DNA from: JAIRVZ01 sp031553755
GTDB lineage: Bacteria > Bacteroidota > Bacteroidia > Bacteroidales > Azobacteroidaceae
NCBI GenBank assembly: GCA_031553755.1
Contig: JAVBKZ010000102.1
Span: 1 to 32,644, forward strand
Length of the DNA stretch: 32,644 bases
Direction: 5' to 3'
The notes beneath the pieces are model-generated. The model was given only the letters and a program-made list of their open reading frames with translations. It had not been told where the DNA came from and did not search any database. The translations under genes were made by a program, and so were the position numbers. This document shows positions 18,163-25,143 of this stretch, one piece after another. Position 1 is the first letter of the stretch; every line of letters starts with the position of its first letter.

Positions 18163-18332
18163 ATGAGTATCCGTTATACTACCTAACAAATTAAAAACCT
18201 AATTTGTCATTGCGGGCTTGACCCGCAATCTATTGATAATCAGCAATTCATTAAGAGATCCTGAATCAAGTTCAGGATGACAGCATCAAGTGCGGGATGA
18301 CAGAGCGATTAGGTAGTATAACGGATACTCAT
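18163..18332. mobile_element. 170-bp MITE-like element with perfect 24-bp inverted ends and internal REP-like palindromes
   Basis: The 24 bases at 18163-18186 (beginning ATGAGTATCCGTTATACTAC) recur as an exact reverse complement at 18309-18332. Identity stops sharply outside and inside the arms. Inside lie two perfect palindromes: ATTGCGGG-CTTGA-CCCGCAAT (18209-18229) and ATCCTGAA-TCAAG-TTCAGGAT (18258-18278). Their 5-base loops are complementary to each other. A partial third copy (TCAAGTGCGGGATGACA) lies near 18286-18302. Each palindrome is flanked by TGTCAT or ATGACA. No reading frame is encoded. The flanks are T-rich, so a target duplication (possibly TTTT) cannot be judged. A non-autonomous transposable element is inferred. 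Confidence 0.6.
18209..18302. repeat. REP-like palindrome cluster inside the inverted-end element
   Basis: Three TGTCAT/ATGACA-linked units of the type TTGCGGG-CTTGA-CCCGCAA and TCCTGAA-TCAAG-TTCAGGA occur here, two complete and one half unit. Similar GTCAT-flanked palindromes are scattered in many AT-rich bacterial genomes. Mobilisation by a RAYT-type transposase is a known mechanism for REP elements, but none is encoded in this window. Confidence 0.55.
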
Positions 18333-18397
18333 TTTTTCTTTTTACGTTTTATGACAGTGTTGATTTTTGAATGTCCCGGATTAAAACTCCAGATTCT

Positions 18398-19636
18398 TTA
18401 AAACGAAACCTCAATTTCTACAATTTCATTGCCATATTTCCATTTTCCTCCGGATTGGATTAATCTGATGGCTTCGATATCCGATGTTTTGCAAAGGCTT
18501 TTTATTACTTCAATATTATAAGGCATTCCGTCTTTATTGACAGAAAAACGTAGTTTAACTTTGCCTTTTACATCTTTGCAAATACTATCGGTCGGATGTA
18601 TCAGATTTGATTTCAAATAATTATTATAGGCTTTCATTCCTATTTCAGGCTCTGGTTTTGTTTCTTTATCCGATTCTGTAATAGGTTTATAGGGAGTCGC
18701 TCTCTCTTTAGATATATCTACAGCCGTTATAGCGCCTGTTACAGCAATCTTTTTTTGAGAGCCAAATCCAACGACAACAACTTCATCAATAGATTGACTG
18801 CTTTCATTCATGGCTATTACCATTGGCTTATTTGTATCAGGAGTCAACTCTACATGATCATAACCTATATAATCAAGAATAACCGACTTATTATCTGCGA
18901 TTCCCAATATAAAATTTCCATTAACATCAGTTACTGTTCCACCGGCACTTCCTTTTTGGGATACAGAAACACCAATCAATGGATCTCCAGCTTTATCCGT
19001 GACTATCCCTTTAATTTGTTTTGTTGTATCTGATTTAGAGACAGGCCTATTAACCGCGATTTCACTTGATTTATAATATTCTATTGCATCCGGTTCTTGA
19101 ATCTGGGAAGTTTCTGATTGGACAATTGCTACTTCCTGATTTTTCGATTTTTTTTCATTGATTTGTACTTTTGCAATTAAATCTTTCTTTACTAAAGGCT
19201 CCGGCATATATATTATTAATGTATCTCCATTGGAAGTTAATGGCTTTTCATTTCGTGATTGATTTTTTTGAGATTCAGACAAAACCGATTGTTGCTCAGT
19301 AGAAAATGTTTTTTCATTTTTCAGCAAATAATATCCGCCTAATGATAAACATATCAAAACGGTAGCCGCGATACTTAACTTTTTCCAAGGAATAAAAACT
19401 GCTGTGTTTTTAGGCTGTAGTACAGCAGATTTTTTAGTAGTAATGGCGTTATTTTTATTTGTAATCTGCTTTTGAATATTTTTTTGTAGGCGAGAAATAC
19501 GTTCCGGATGATTGCCATCAACAGTGTTGAATCCATCCAAGGCATCCGACAAAAAGGAGTCTTTCATAGCTTCTAATTCGATGCGATGAGCTTCTTTCCC
19601 TTTTCTTAATCCTTTTATGTAACGTAATAACTTCAT
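18398..19636 (-). CDS. Membrane anti-sigma-like protein with carboxypeptidase-D-like domain and TonB C-terminal domain
   Basis: The start is the ATG at 19636, whose ATGA overlaps the sigma-factor stop, giving 412 residues. Residues 1-80 are cytoplasmic, with MKLLRYIKGLRKGKEAHRIE and DSFLSDALDGF, the usual opening of Bacteroidota sigma-linked membrane proteins. A single transmembrane helix spans about 87-105 (SIAATVLICLSLGGYYLL). The periplasmic part has a charged linker. A carboxypeptidase-D regulatory-like domain (207-275, GIVTDKAGDPLIGVSVSQKG) comes next. DEVVVVGFGSQKKIAVTGAI (284-303) follows, the signature that precedes the plug of SusC-type receptors. Residues about 330-412 form a TonB-like energy-transducer domain (GKVKLRFSVNKDGMPYNIEV). 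I infer that it tethers or regulates the coupled ECF sigma factor and senses a TonB-linked partner. A pure energy-transducer role is the alternative. Confidence 0.75.
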   Translation of the reverse strand: MKLLRYIKGLRKGKEAHRIELEAMKDSFLSDALDGFNTVDGNHPERISRLQKNIQKQITNKNNAITTKKSAVLQPKNTAVFIPWKKLSIAATVLICLSLGGYYLLKNEKTFSTEQQSVLSESQKNQSRNEKPLTSNGDTLIIYMPEPLVKKDLIAKVQINEKKSKNQEVAIVQSETSQIQEPDAIEYYKSSEIAVNRPVSKSDTTKQIKGIVTDKAGDPLIGVSVSQKGSAGGTVTDVNGNFILGIADNKSVILDYIGYDHVELTPDTNKPMVIAMNESSQSIDEVVVVGFGSQKKIAVTGAITAVDISKERATPYKPITESDKETKPEPEIGMKAYNNYLKSNLIHPTDSICKDVKGKVKLRFSVNKDGMPYNIEVIKSLCKTSDIEAIRLIQSGGKWKYGNEIVEIEVSF

Positions 19637-20205
19637 TTGTTTTGATGCTTTTCGATACAAATTTTCAGGTTCCTTTTACCGTTTTGAATATGACTTTTTA
19701 CTGTTTTAAGTAAATGTCCTGTTTGTTCCGCAATATCAGCATACGACATTTCTTCCTTAAAAAACATGGAAATACTGATTTTCTGAGGTTGAGGAAGTTT
19801 TTCAAGGCAGTTGTTTAATGCCGTGATTTCTTCTTCCGAACCATTTTCTTCTAATAGATGCAAAATGGGATCAGATTCCATAATTTCCGCGTTGAAATCG
19901 ACAAAAATTTGATTCTCTTCTTTCCTCAATATCTGCAAACAATGATTTTTAGCGACACTATAAATCCACGTCTTAAATACTTTTATTTCATAACCGGAAA
20001 TTTTCGGAGCCAAAATTTCGAACAAATCCATTGTCGCGTCTTCCGCCTTTTCCGCGTTTTGAAGATATTTCAAACAAAGTCCGTATATAAGAGGAATATA
20101 CCGGTTATAAAGTTCCCCGAAATAATCAGACAGATTTGTTTGCGCATATAAGGCTAACAAATCTTCATCAGAGTTATTTAATGTTTTCTTTCTGAAAAAT
20201 TTCAA
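19633..20205 (-). CDS. ECF-type RNA polymerase sigma factor
   Basis: This 190-residue sigma-70 family protein has two recognisable regions. Region 2 spans about residues 28-95 (LYNRYIPLIYGLCLKYLQNA, the DATMDLFEIL core-binding helix, then VFKTWIYSVAKNHCLQILRK). Region 4 spans about 133-185 (CLEKLPQPQKISISMFFKEE, SYADIAEQTGHLLKTVKSHI) and has a helix-turn-helix for the -35 element. There is no region 1 or 3, as expected of ECF sigmas. Its stop codon overlaps the start of the downstream membrane protein gene (ATGA), a translational-coupling arrangement typical of sigma/anti-sigma pairs. It is divergently arranged with the von Willebrand factor A gene, which it may control. Confidence 0.88.
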   Translation of the reverse strand: MKFFRKKTLNNSDEDLLALYAQTNLSDYFGELYNRYIPLIYGLCLKYLQNAEKAEDATMDLFEILAPKISGYEIKVFKTWIYSVAKNHCLQILRKEENQIFVDFNAEIMESDPILHLLEENGSEEEITALNNCLEKLPQPQKISISMFFKEEMSYADIAEQTGHLLKTVKSHIQNGKRNLKICIEKHQNK

Positions 20206-20220
20206 GGTGTAAATTTTTTA

Positions 20221-20228
20221 CAAAACTA
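20221..20228 (-). promoter_or_regulatory. Possible -7 element upstream of the ECF sigma gene
   Basis: On the minus strand, TAGTTTTG matches TAnnTTTG and lies only 15 bases before the sigma start codon. No -33 TTTG is found at the right spacing. If real, the leader would be almost absent. Confidence 0.25.
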
Positions 20229-20344
20229 TATGATTTTGAGCAAAATAAAAAAATATTAAAAAATTTTCTAATCATTTATGGAATTTCAAAAATGAAAACA
20301 TCTATTGAATAGTTATAAAAACAACTTATTAAAAAATAAATGTT

Positions 20345-22213
20345 ATGAAGACAATGTATTTTAAATCACTATTCTTATTGTTGCTTTTGGTGTGTGCCGT
20401 GAAATTAAATGCTCAAGAGCTAACTGTAACAGGGAAAGTTACTGATGCGGAAACAGGAGAACCATTAATTGGAGTTTCCGTATCCCTAAAAGGAAAAACA
20501 GCGGCAACCTGTACAAATATCGATGGAAAGTATTCTATTTTGGCTGCCAAAGGAGGAATTTTGGAATTCAATTATATCGGGTATGAAAAGAAAGAAATAG
20601 TTGTGAAACAAAGCCGGCATGATGTTTCTCTTGTTGTCAGCGCTCAAATTTTAGAAGAAACGGTTATTGTTGGATTTGGCGCTCAAAAAAAGATTGCTGT
20701 AACCGGCGCTATAACAACTGTAGATGTATCTGAATTAAAAGCGCCTTCAAACAACTATCAGTTTGCAGGAAGGGCTGGAATGATTCGGGAAATGGATAAC
20801 GAATCCTACGGTCATTCAAACGAAAATCGTTTCAAACCGGCTAAAGATGAACCGCTTTCTACTTTTTCGATTGATGTAGACGCCGCATCGTACAGTAATA
20901 TGCGCAGGTTTGTGAATCAAGGTCAAATACCTCCGAAAGATGCCATCCGTACAGAAGAATTAATTAATTATTTCAGTTATAATTATTCTAAGCCTACGGG
21001 AAAAGATCCTGTGAAAATTACAACCGAGGCCGGAGAATGCCCGTGGAATAAAAATCATCGATTGGTTCGGATCGGTATCAAAGCCAAAGAAATAGCGGAA
21101 GAAAACCTTCCCGCGTCGAATTTGGTTTTCCTGATAGATGTTTCCGGTTCAATGTGTGGACCGACACGGTTGGATTTAGTAAAATCATCTTTAAAACTAT
21201 TGGTTAATAATTTGAGGGAAAAAGACAAAGTGGCCATTGTTGTTTATGCCGGAGCTGCCGGGGAAGTTCTTCCTTCCACATCAGGAAACGATAAACAAAA
21301 AATAAGGGAAGCTTTAGAAGGATTATCAGCAGGAGGTTCTACAGCGGGTGGAGCAGGTATCCAGTTGGCATATAAAATAGCCAAACAAAATTTAATTAAA
21401 GGAGGAAACAACCGTGTCATCCTTTGTACGGATGGAGATTTTAATGTTGGTGTTTCTAACAAAGAACAACTTGAAAGCTTGATTGAAACCGAACGTAAAA
21501 GTGGTGTTTTTCTTACTGTATTGGGTTATGGAATGGGGAATTATAAAGATGATAAAATGCAAATCTTGGCTCAAAAAGGTAATGGGAACCACGCTTATAT
21601 TGATAATATACAAGAGGCTAACAAAATATTGGTACAAGAATTCGGTGGGACAATTTATACCGTTGCTAAAGATGTAAAACTTCAAATAGAATTTAATCCT
21701 GCCAAAGTGCTTTCATACAGATTAATCGGTTATGAAACCCGTTTGTTGAACAAAGAAGATTTCAACGATGATACGAAAGACGCGGGAGAAATGGGAGCCG
21801 GACATACGGTAACCGCATTTTATGAAATTGTACCGGTAGGCGTTAAGGGTGATTATCCGGGTAATGTGGATAAACTCAAATATCAGGATGAACCGGCTAA
21901 TAAAAACACGCAATCGACCGGATCAAACGAATTATTGACCGTAAAACTCCGTTACAAAGAACCGGAAGGGGATAAGAGTTCGAAAATAGAACAAGTTTTA
22001 GCAGATACAGGTTCGGATAAAGTATCTTCAGATTTCAAATTCGCTTCGGCAGTGGCCATGTTTGGGCAATTACTCGTAGATTCGGATTTTAAGGGAAATG
22101 CTTCTTACGAAAAAATTATTTCTTTAGCCAAAGAAGGATTAAATAATGATGAACAAGGTTACAGACGGGAATTTATGAGATTGGTGGAAGCTGTAAAAGG
22201 GATGAGTAAATAA
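20345..22213 (+). CDS. YfbK-type von Willebrand factor A protein with carboxypeptidase-D-like domain
   Basis: This is a 622-residue exported protein. The signal peptide ends near residue 24 (AVKLNAQ). A carboxypeptidase-D regulatory-like domain spans about 25-100 (GKVTDAETGEPLIGVSVSLK). TVIVGFGAQKKIAVTGAI (106-123) follows, nearly the same TonB-box-like block as in the divergent anti-sigma-like protein. Residues about 148-240 match the YfbK N-terminal region (PLSTFSIDVDAASYSNMRRF, RTEELINYFSYNY). The VWA domain (about 258-430) has the metal-ion-dependent adhesion motif DVSGS at 265-269. The C-terminal ~190 residues match the YfbK C-terminal domain (FKFASAVAMFGQLL). Family function is undefined; VWA domains bind protein partners through a metal ion. 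Its place beside a sigma/anti-sigma pair suggests an envelope-stress or surface-sensing role. Confidence 0.87.
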   Translation: MKTMYFKSLFLLLLLVCAVKLNAQELTVTGKVTDAETGEPLIGVSVSLKGKTAATCTNIDGKYSILAAKGGILEFNYIGYEKKEIVVKQSRHDVSLVVSAQILEETVIVGFGAQKKIAVTGAITTVDVSELKAPSNNYQFAGRAGMIREMDNESYGHSNENRFKPAKDEPLSTFSIDVDAASYSNMRRFVNQGQIPPKDAIRTEELINYFSYNYSKPTGKDPVKITTEAGECPWNKNHRLVRIGIKAKEIAEENLPASNLVFLIDVSGSMCGPTRLDLVKSSLKLLVNNLREKDKVAIVVYAGAAGEVLPSTSGNDKQKIREALEGLSAGGSTAGGAGIQLAYKIAKQNLIKGGNNRVILCTDGDFNVGVSNKEQLESLIETERKSGVFLTVLGYGMGNYKDDKMQILAQKGNGNHAYIDNIQEANKILVQEFGGTIYTVAKDVKLQIEFNPAKVLSYRLIGYETRLLNKEDFNDDTKDAGEMGAGHTVTAFYEIVPVGVKGDYPGNVDKLKYQDEPANKNTQSTGSNELLTVKLRYKEPEGDKSSKIEQVLADTGSDKVSSDFKFASAVAMFGQLLVDSDFKGNASYEKIISLAKEGLNNDEQGYRREFMRLVEAVKGMSK

Positions 22214-22226
22214 ACTACCGGAATAT

Positions 22227-22273
22227 AAAAAAAAACAGGGTTGCCATTGAATGTTAGGCAACCCTGTTTTTTT
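22227..22273. terminator. Bidirectional terminator between the VWA gene and tsf
   Basis: Perfect 10-base arms CAGGGTTGCC (22236-22245) and GGCAACCCTG (22257-22266) enclose an 11-base loop. A9 lies on the left and T7 on the right, so transcripts from both convergent genes end with a stem followed by a U-run. Confidence 0.95.
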
Positions 22274-22292
22274 ATTTGATTTTATTAAATGC

Positions 22293-23117
22293 TTAATCTA
22301 CGTTCAAAGTCACACGTTTGAACATATCCACAGTTAACTCTTTATTTTGTTGTTTTAAGTATTGTTCAACAGTTATTTTTCCATCTTTGATGAAAGCTTG
22401 AGCTAACAATGTATTTTCTTGGAAATACTTATTCAAAGCACCTTCCGCGATTTTATCTAAAATAGCTTCAGGTTTACCTGCTTCTTGCGCTTTTTCACGA
22501 GCGATTTTCAACTCACGGTCAATAACGTCTTGAGAAACACTGTCTTTTGTAACTGCTACCGGATTCATTGCAGCTACTTGCATCGCAACATCTTTGGCTA
22601 CTTGCGCGTCTACATTAGGAATATTCAAACCAACAATTGTTGATAATTTATTTCCCGGATGAATATAAGCGACTGTAGTTGGCGCTACAACAAATTCATA
22701 AGCTCCGATTTCCATTTTTTCGCCGGTAACACCGATTCTGTCTGTTACTAATTGGGCAACAGTACTTCCATTGATGTTTATAGCGTTTAATTCATCAATA
22801 TTTTGAGGTTTATTTTCTAACGCGGCATCCAAAATAGACTTTGTAAGAGCGATGAAGTCTGAATTTTTAGCAACAAAATCGGTTTCACATTTCAAAGCTA
22901 CGATCGCGGCGAAATTGCCATTTGTAGCAGCGATACAACATCCTTCGGAAGCTTCGCGGTCTTCGCGTTTAGCGGCCACAGCTTGTCCTTTTTTGCGGAT
23001 GATTTCCATTGCTTTATCGTAATCTCCGTTTGCTTCATTCAAAGCGTTTTTACAGTCCATCATACCGGCACCTGTCATTTTACGCAGGTGGGTTATATCA
23101 GCCATTGTTACTGCCAT
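22293..23117 (-). CDS. tsf: Translation elongation factor Ts
   Basis: This 274-residue protein is the nucleotide exchange factor that releases GDP from EF-Tu in the cytoplasm. The N-terminal UBA-like domain begins ADITHLRKMTGAGMMDCKNA, the family signature. The core has LKCETDFVAKNSDF, which includes the EF-Tu-contacting TDF. The start MAVTMADIT at 23117 is the usual one in Bacteroidales, although a second ATG four codons later is possible. It is the last gene of the rplM-rpsI-rpsB-tsf operon, 103 bases after rpsB. That spacer is filled by a long inverted repeat. Confidence 0.97.
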   Translation of the reverse strand: MAVTMADITHLRKMTGAGMMDCKNALNEANGDYDKAMEIIRKKGQAVAAKREDREASEGCCIAATNGNFAAIVALKCETDFVAKNSDFIALTKSILDAALENKPQNIDELNAININGSTVAQLVTDRIGVTGEKMEIGAYEFVVAPTTVAYIHPGNKLSTIVGLNIPNVDAQVAKDVAMQVAAMNPVAVTKDSVSQDVIDRELKIAREKAQEAGKPEAILDKIAEGALNKYFQENTLLAQAFIKDGKITVEQYLKQQNKELTVDMFKRVTLNVD

Positions 23118-23140
23118 AATTTTATTTTTTTTAATGAAAA

Positions 23141-23200
23141 AATGAAAACAATGAAGGAAATGAAAAATTAAAAACTTTCATTTATTTCATTATTTTCATT
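23141..23200. repeat. 25-bp imperfect inverted repeat in the rpsB-tsf spacer
   Basis: The arms 23141-23165 and 23176-23200 match as reverse complements at 22 of 25 positions around a 10-base loop. Each arm is itself built from repeated ATGAAA or TTTCAT units. The transcript would form a long A/U-rich hairpin between the two cistrons. It lacks a GC-rich base and T-run for classic termination, so RNA processing or stability control is a possible role. Confidence 0.7.
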
Positions 23201-23220
23201 TCTTTAATTTTGTTATTTAA

Positions 23221-24060
23221 TTATTCTTCTTCTTTAGCAAATTTACTTGCGATATTCGCGTTCAAAGCGTCTTCGTCTTCTTTAGCAATGATTTCTTTTT
23301 TCAGTACTTTAGATTTTCTTTCCCTTTTAGGCGCGGGAGCTTCTTCTCCTGCGGCTGAATCTATTTTTTCGATCTTGCGTTCTTCCAAACCTTCTTTGAT
23401 AGCTTCACAGATTGAACCCAAAATAATTTCGACAGATTTTGTAGCGTCGTCATTAGCCGGAATTACAAAATCAATATTATTAGGATTTGAATTTGTATCA
23501 ACCATAGCGAAAACGGGAATACCCAAACGATTGGCTTCCGCGACGGCAATATGTTCTTTCATCACATCTACAATGAACAATGCGGAAGGAAGACGGTTTA
23601 GGTCAGCTATTGATCCTAAGTTTTTTTCCAATTTTGCACGTTGACGAGTGATCTGAAGTTTTTCTCTTTTTGAAAGAGCATCGAAAGTACCATCTTTAGT
23701 CATCTTATCGATGGTAGTCATTTTTTTTACCGCTTTGCGAATAGTAGGGAAATTGGTTAACATACCTCCCGGCCAACGTTCTATAACGTATGGCATACCT
23801 ACTGAAGTAGCTTTTTCTGCAACTATTTGTTTTGCTTGTTTTTTTGTAGCGACGAACAATACTTTACGGCCTGATTTCGCGATTTGTTTCAATGCGGCAG
23901 CAGCTTCGTCGGCTTTTGCAACTGTTTTGTGAAGGTCAATGATATGAATACCATTGCGTTCCATAAAGATGTAAGGAGCCATTGCGGGATTCCACTTTCT
24001 TTTTAAGTGTCCGAAGTGAACTCCGGCTTCCAATAACTGATCAAAATTTAATCTTGACAT
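23221..24060 (-). CDS. rpsB: 30S ribosomal protein S2
   Basis: This 279-residue protein of the small subunit opens MSRLNFDQLLEAGVHFGHLK and continues RKWNPAMAPYIFMERNGIHI, as in Bacteroidales S2. Further conserved segments are VLFVATKKQAKQIV, RWPGGMLTNFPTIRK and AIVDTNSNP-type residues (FAMVDTNSNPNNIDFVIPAN). After residue about 230, a lysine/glutamate-rich tail (EEAPAPKRERKSKVLKKE) extends the protein beyond E. coli S2 length, which is normal in this phylum. The ATG at 24060 is the conserved start. Upstream lie a 198-base spacer and a compact structured leader candidate at 24097-24145. Confidence 0.97.
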   Translation of the reverse strand: MSRLNFDQLLEAGVHFGHLKRKWNPAMAPYIFMERNGIHIIDLHKTVAKADEAAAALKQIAKSGRKVLFVATKKQAKQIVAEKATSVGMPYVIERWPGGMLTNFPTIRKAVKKMTTIDKMTKDGTFDALSKREKLQITRQRAKLEKNLGSIADLNRLPSALFIVDVMKEHIAVAEANRLGIPVFAMVDTNSNPNNIDFVIPANDDATKSVEIILGSICEAIKEGLEERKIEKIDSAAGEEAPAPKRERKSKVLKKEIIAKEDEDALNANIASKFAKEEE

Positions 24061-24096
24061 AATTTTGTTTTTAATTTGTTTACATTCTTTTTTGTT

Positions 24097-24145
24097 AGAC
24101 CAACCTTCGGGTAGTTATCCGACAATCAACTTGCAGGATAAGTCC
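24097..24145 (-). ncRNA. Candidate structured leader (three-way junction) upstream of rpsB
   Basis: On the minus strand, P1 pairs GGAC (24142-24145) with GUCU (24097-24100). P2 pairs UUAUCC (24136-24141) with GGAUAA (24115-24120), then a 2x2 internal loop, CAA/UUG and a 5-base loop. P3 is ACC-CGAA-GGU (24103-24112). P2 stacks directly on P1, and only two bases join each of the other junctions. The element ends 36 bases before the S2 start codon, a position suited to autogenous control by S2. Function is inferred. Confidence 0.5.
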
Positions 24146-24223
24146 CAATAGATTTAGATACTAAACAGAAATAAACTAACAACTAAAAGTTAAAAGCTAA
24201 AAAAGATTGCAGGACAATGTGTG

Positions 24224-24250
24224 TTTTAGTTTTTAGTTTTTAGTTTTTAG
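24224..24250. repeat. Tandem TTTTTAG heptamers after rpsI
   Basis: TTTTAG is followed by three TTTTTAG units, right after the rpsI stop codon in transcription order. The arm GCTAAAAA at 24196-24203 can pair with TTTTTAGC at 24244-24251, so the rpsI-rpsB transcript may fold here. It may be a slippage-prone satellite with no function. Confidence 0.65.
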
Positions 24251-24258
24251 CTTAAAAA

Positions 24259-24645
24259 TTAACGTTTAGAGAATTGGAATCTCTTTCTTGCTTTGGGTTG
24301 TCCCGGTTTTTTTCTTTCCACTTCACGAGGATCACGAGTCATGAAACCTTCGGAACGAAGTGCCGGTTTACTTTCGGGATTAATTTTTACTAAAGCGCGA
24401 GCAACGCCTAAGCGAGCTGCTTCAGATTGTCCTTTGAAACCACCTCCTGTTAAATTGATTGTAATGTCGTATTGTCCGGCAACTCCAATTTTATTTAATG
24501 GTTGTTTTACTACATATTGAAGTAATGGAGAAGGGAAATATGTTTCAAGTTCGCGTTTGTTGATGAGGATTTTTCCCGATCCTTCTTTGACATAAACACG
24601 TGCGATGGCAGCTTTACGTCTTCCTAATGCATTTACTACTTCCAT
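24259..24645 (-). CDS. rpsI: 30S ribosomal protein S9
   Basis: This 128-residue protein ends in the universal C-terminal FQFSKR, whose last residues reach toward the P-site tRNA. The N-terminus, MEVVNALGRRKAAIARVYVK, and ITINLTGGGFKGQSEAARLG are family signatures. The ATG at 24645 lies three bases after the rplM stop codon, so the two are co-translated in the usual rplM-rpsI order. It is normal in length with no unusual residues. Confidence 0.98.
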   Translation of the reverse strand: MEVVNALGRRKAAIARVYVKEGSGKILINKRELETYFPSPLLQYVVKQPLNKIGVAGQYDITINLTGGGFKGQSEAARLGVARALVKINPESKPALRSEGFMTRDPREVERKKPGQPKARKRFQFSKR

Positions 24646-24648
24646 GTG

Positions 24649-25104
24649 TTATTTAAGTGAATTAATATCAATGTTTTTTGGTTGTTGAGCTTCATGTTTA
24701 TGTTCAGAACCTTCATATACATAAAGATTATTTAATAACTTAGCTCCCAAACGGTTTTTAGGCAACATACCTTTTACTACTTTTTTGAACAGGCGGTCTC
24801 CGCCTTTTTTCAATAAAGTCGCAGGCGTGTTTTCTCTCTGACCTCCGGGATATCCGGTGTGGCTCAAATAAATACGGTCATTCCATTTGTTGCCGGTCAT
24901 TTCGACTTTTTCAGCATTGATAATGATCACATTGTCTCCACAGTCTACGTGAGGAGTGAAACTGGGTTTGTATTTTCCTCTCAAAAGTTTAGCGACTTTT
25001 GAAGCAATACGTCCCAAATTTTGCCCGGTTGCATCTACTACAACCCATTCTTTGTTAACAGTTGCTTTGTTAGCAGAAATGGTCTTATAACTTAAAGTAT
25101 CCAC
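24649..25104 (-). CDS. rplM: 50S ribosomal protein L13
   Basis: This 151-residue large-subunit protein starts at a GTG at 25104 (MDTLSYKTISANKATVNKEW), which matches the conserved Bacteroidales N-terminus. No nearby in-frame ATG precedes the conserved region. Signatures are DATGQNLGRIASKVAKLLRG, HVDCGDNVIIINA, HTGYPGGQRE and KGMLPKNRLGAKLLNNLYVY. It is the first gene of the rplM-rpsI-rpsB-tsf operon. The promoter at 25235-25266 leaves a leader of about 120 bases that contains a strong hairpin (25144-25201). The GTG start and structured leader together suggest translational autoregulation by L13, which is inferred. Confidence 0.97.
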   Translation of the reverse strand: MDTLSYKTISANKATVNKEWVVVDATGQNLGRIASKVAKLLRGKYKPSFTPHVDCGDNVIIINAEKVEMTGNKWNDRIYLSHTGYPGGQRENTPATLLKKGGDRLFKKVVKGMLPKNRLGAKLLNNLYVYEGSEHKHEAQQPKNIDINSLK

Positions 25105-25143
25105 TGCTTTTTAATTTTTTGTTAGTTAATAAAATTTTTCTCC

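Noticed and set aside
18119..18332. A complete insertion sequence
   Set aside because: The interval is about 200 bases, encodes no transposase, and only the 170-bp inverted-end element is supported.
19637..19660. TTG start eight codons upstream for the anti-sigma-like protein
   Set aside because: The ATG at 19636 overlaps the sigma stop codon as ATGA and begins the conserved MKLLRYIKG segment.
23210..23644. 144-codon open frame on the plus strand
   Set aside because: It is antisense to rpsB; the low-complexity Ser/Ala/Phe translation is the mirror of S2 codon use.
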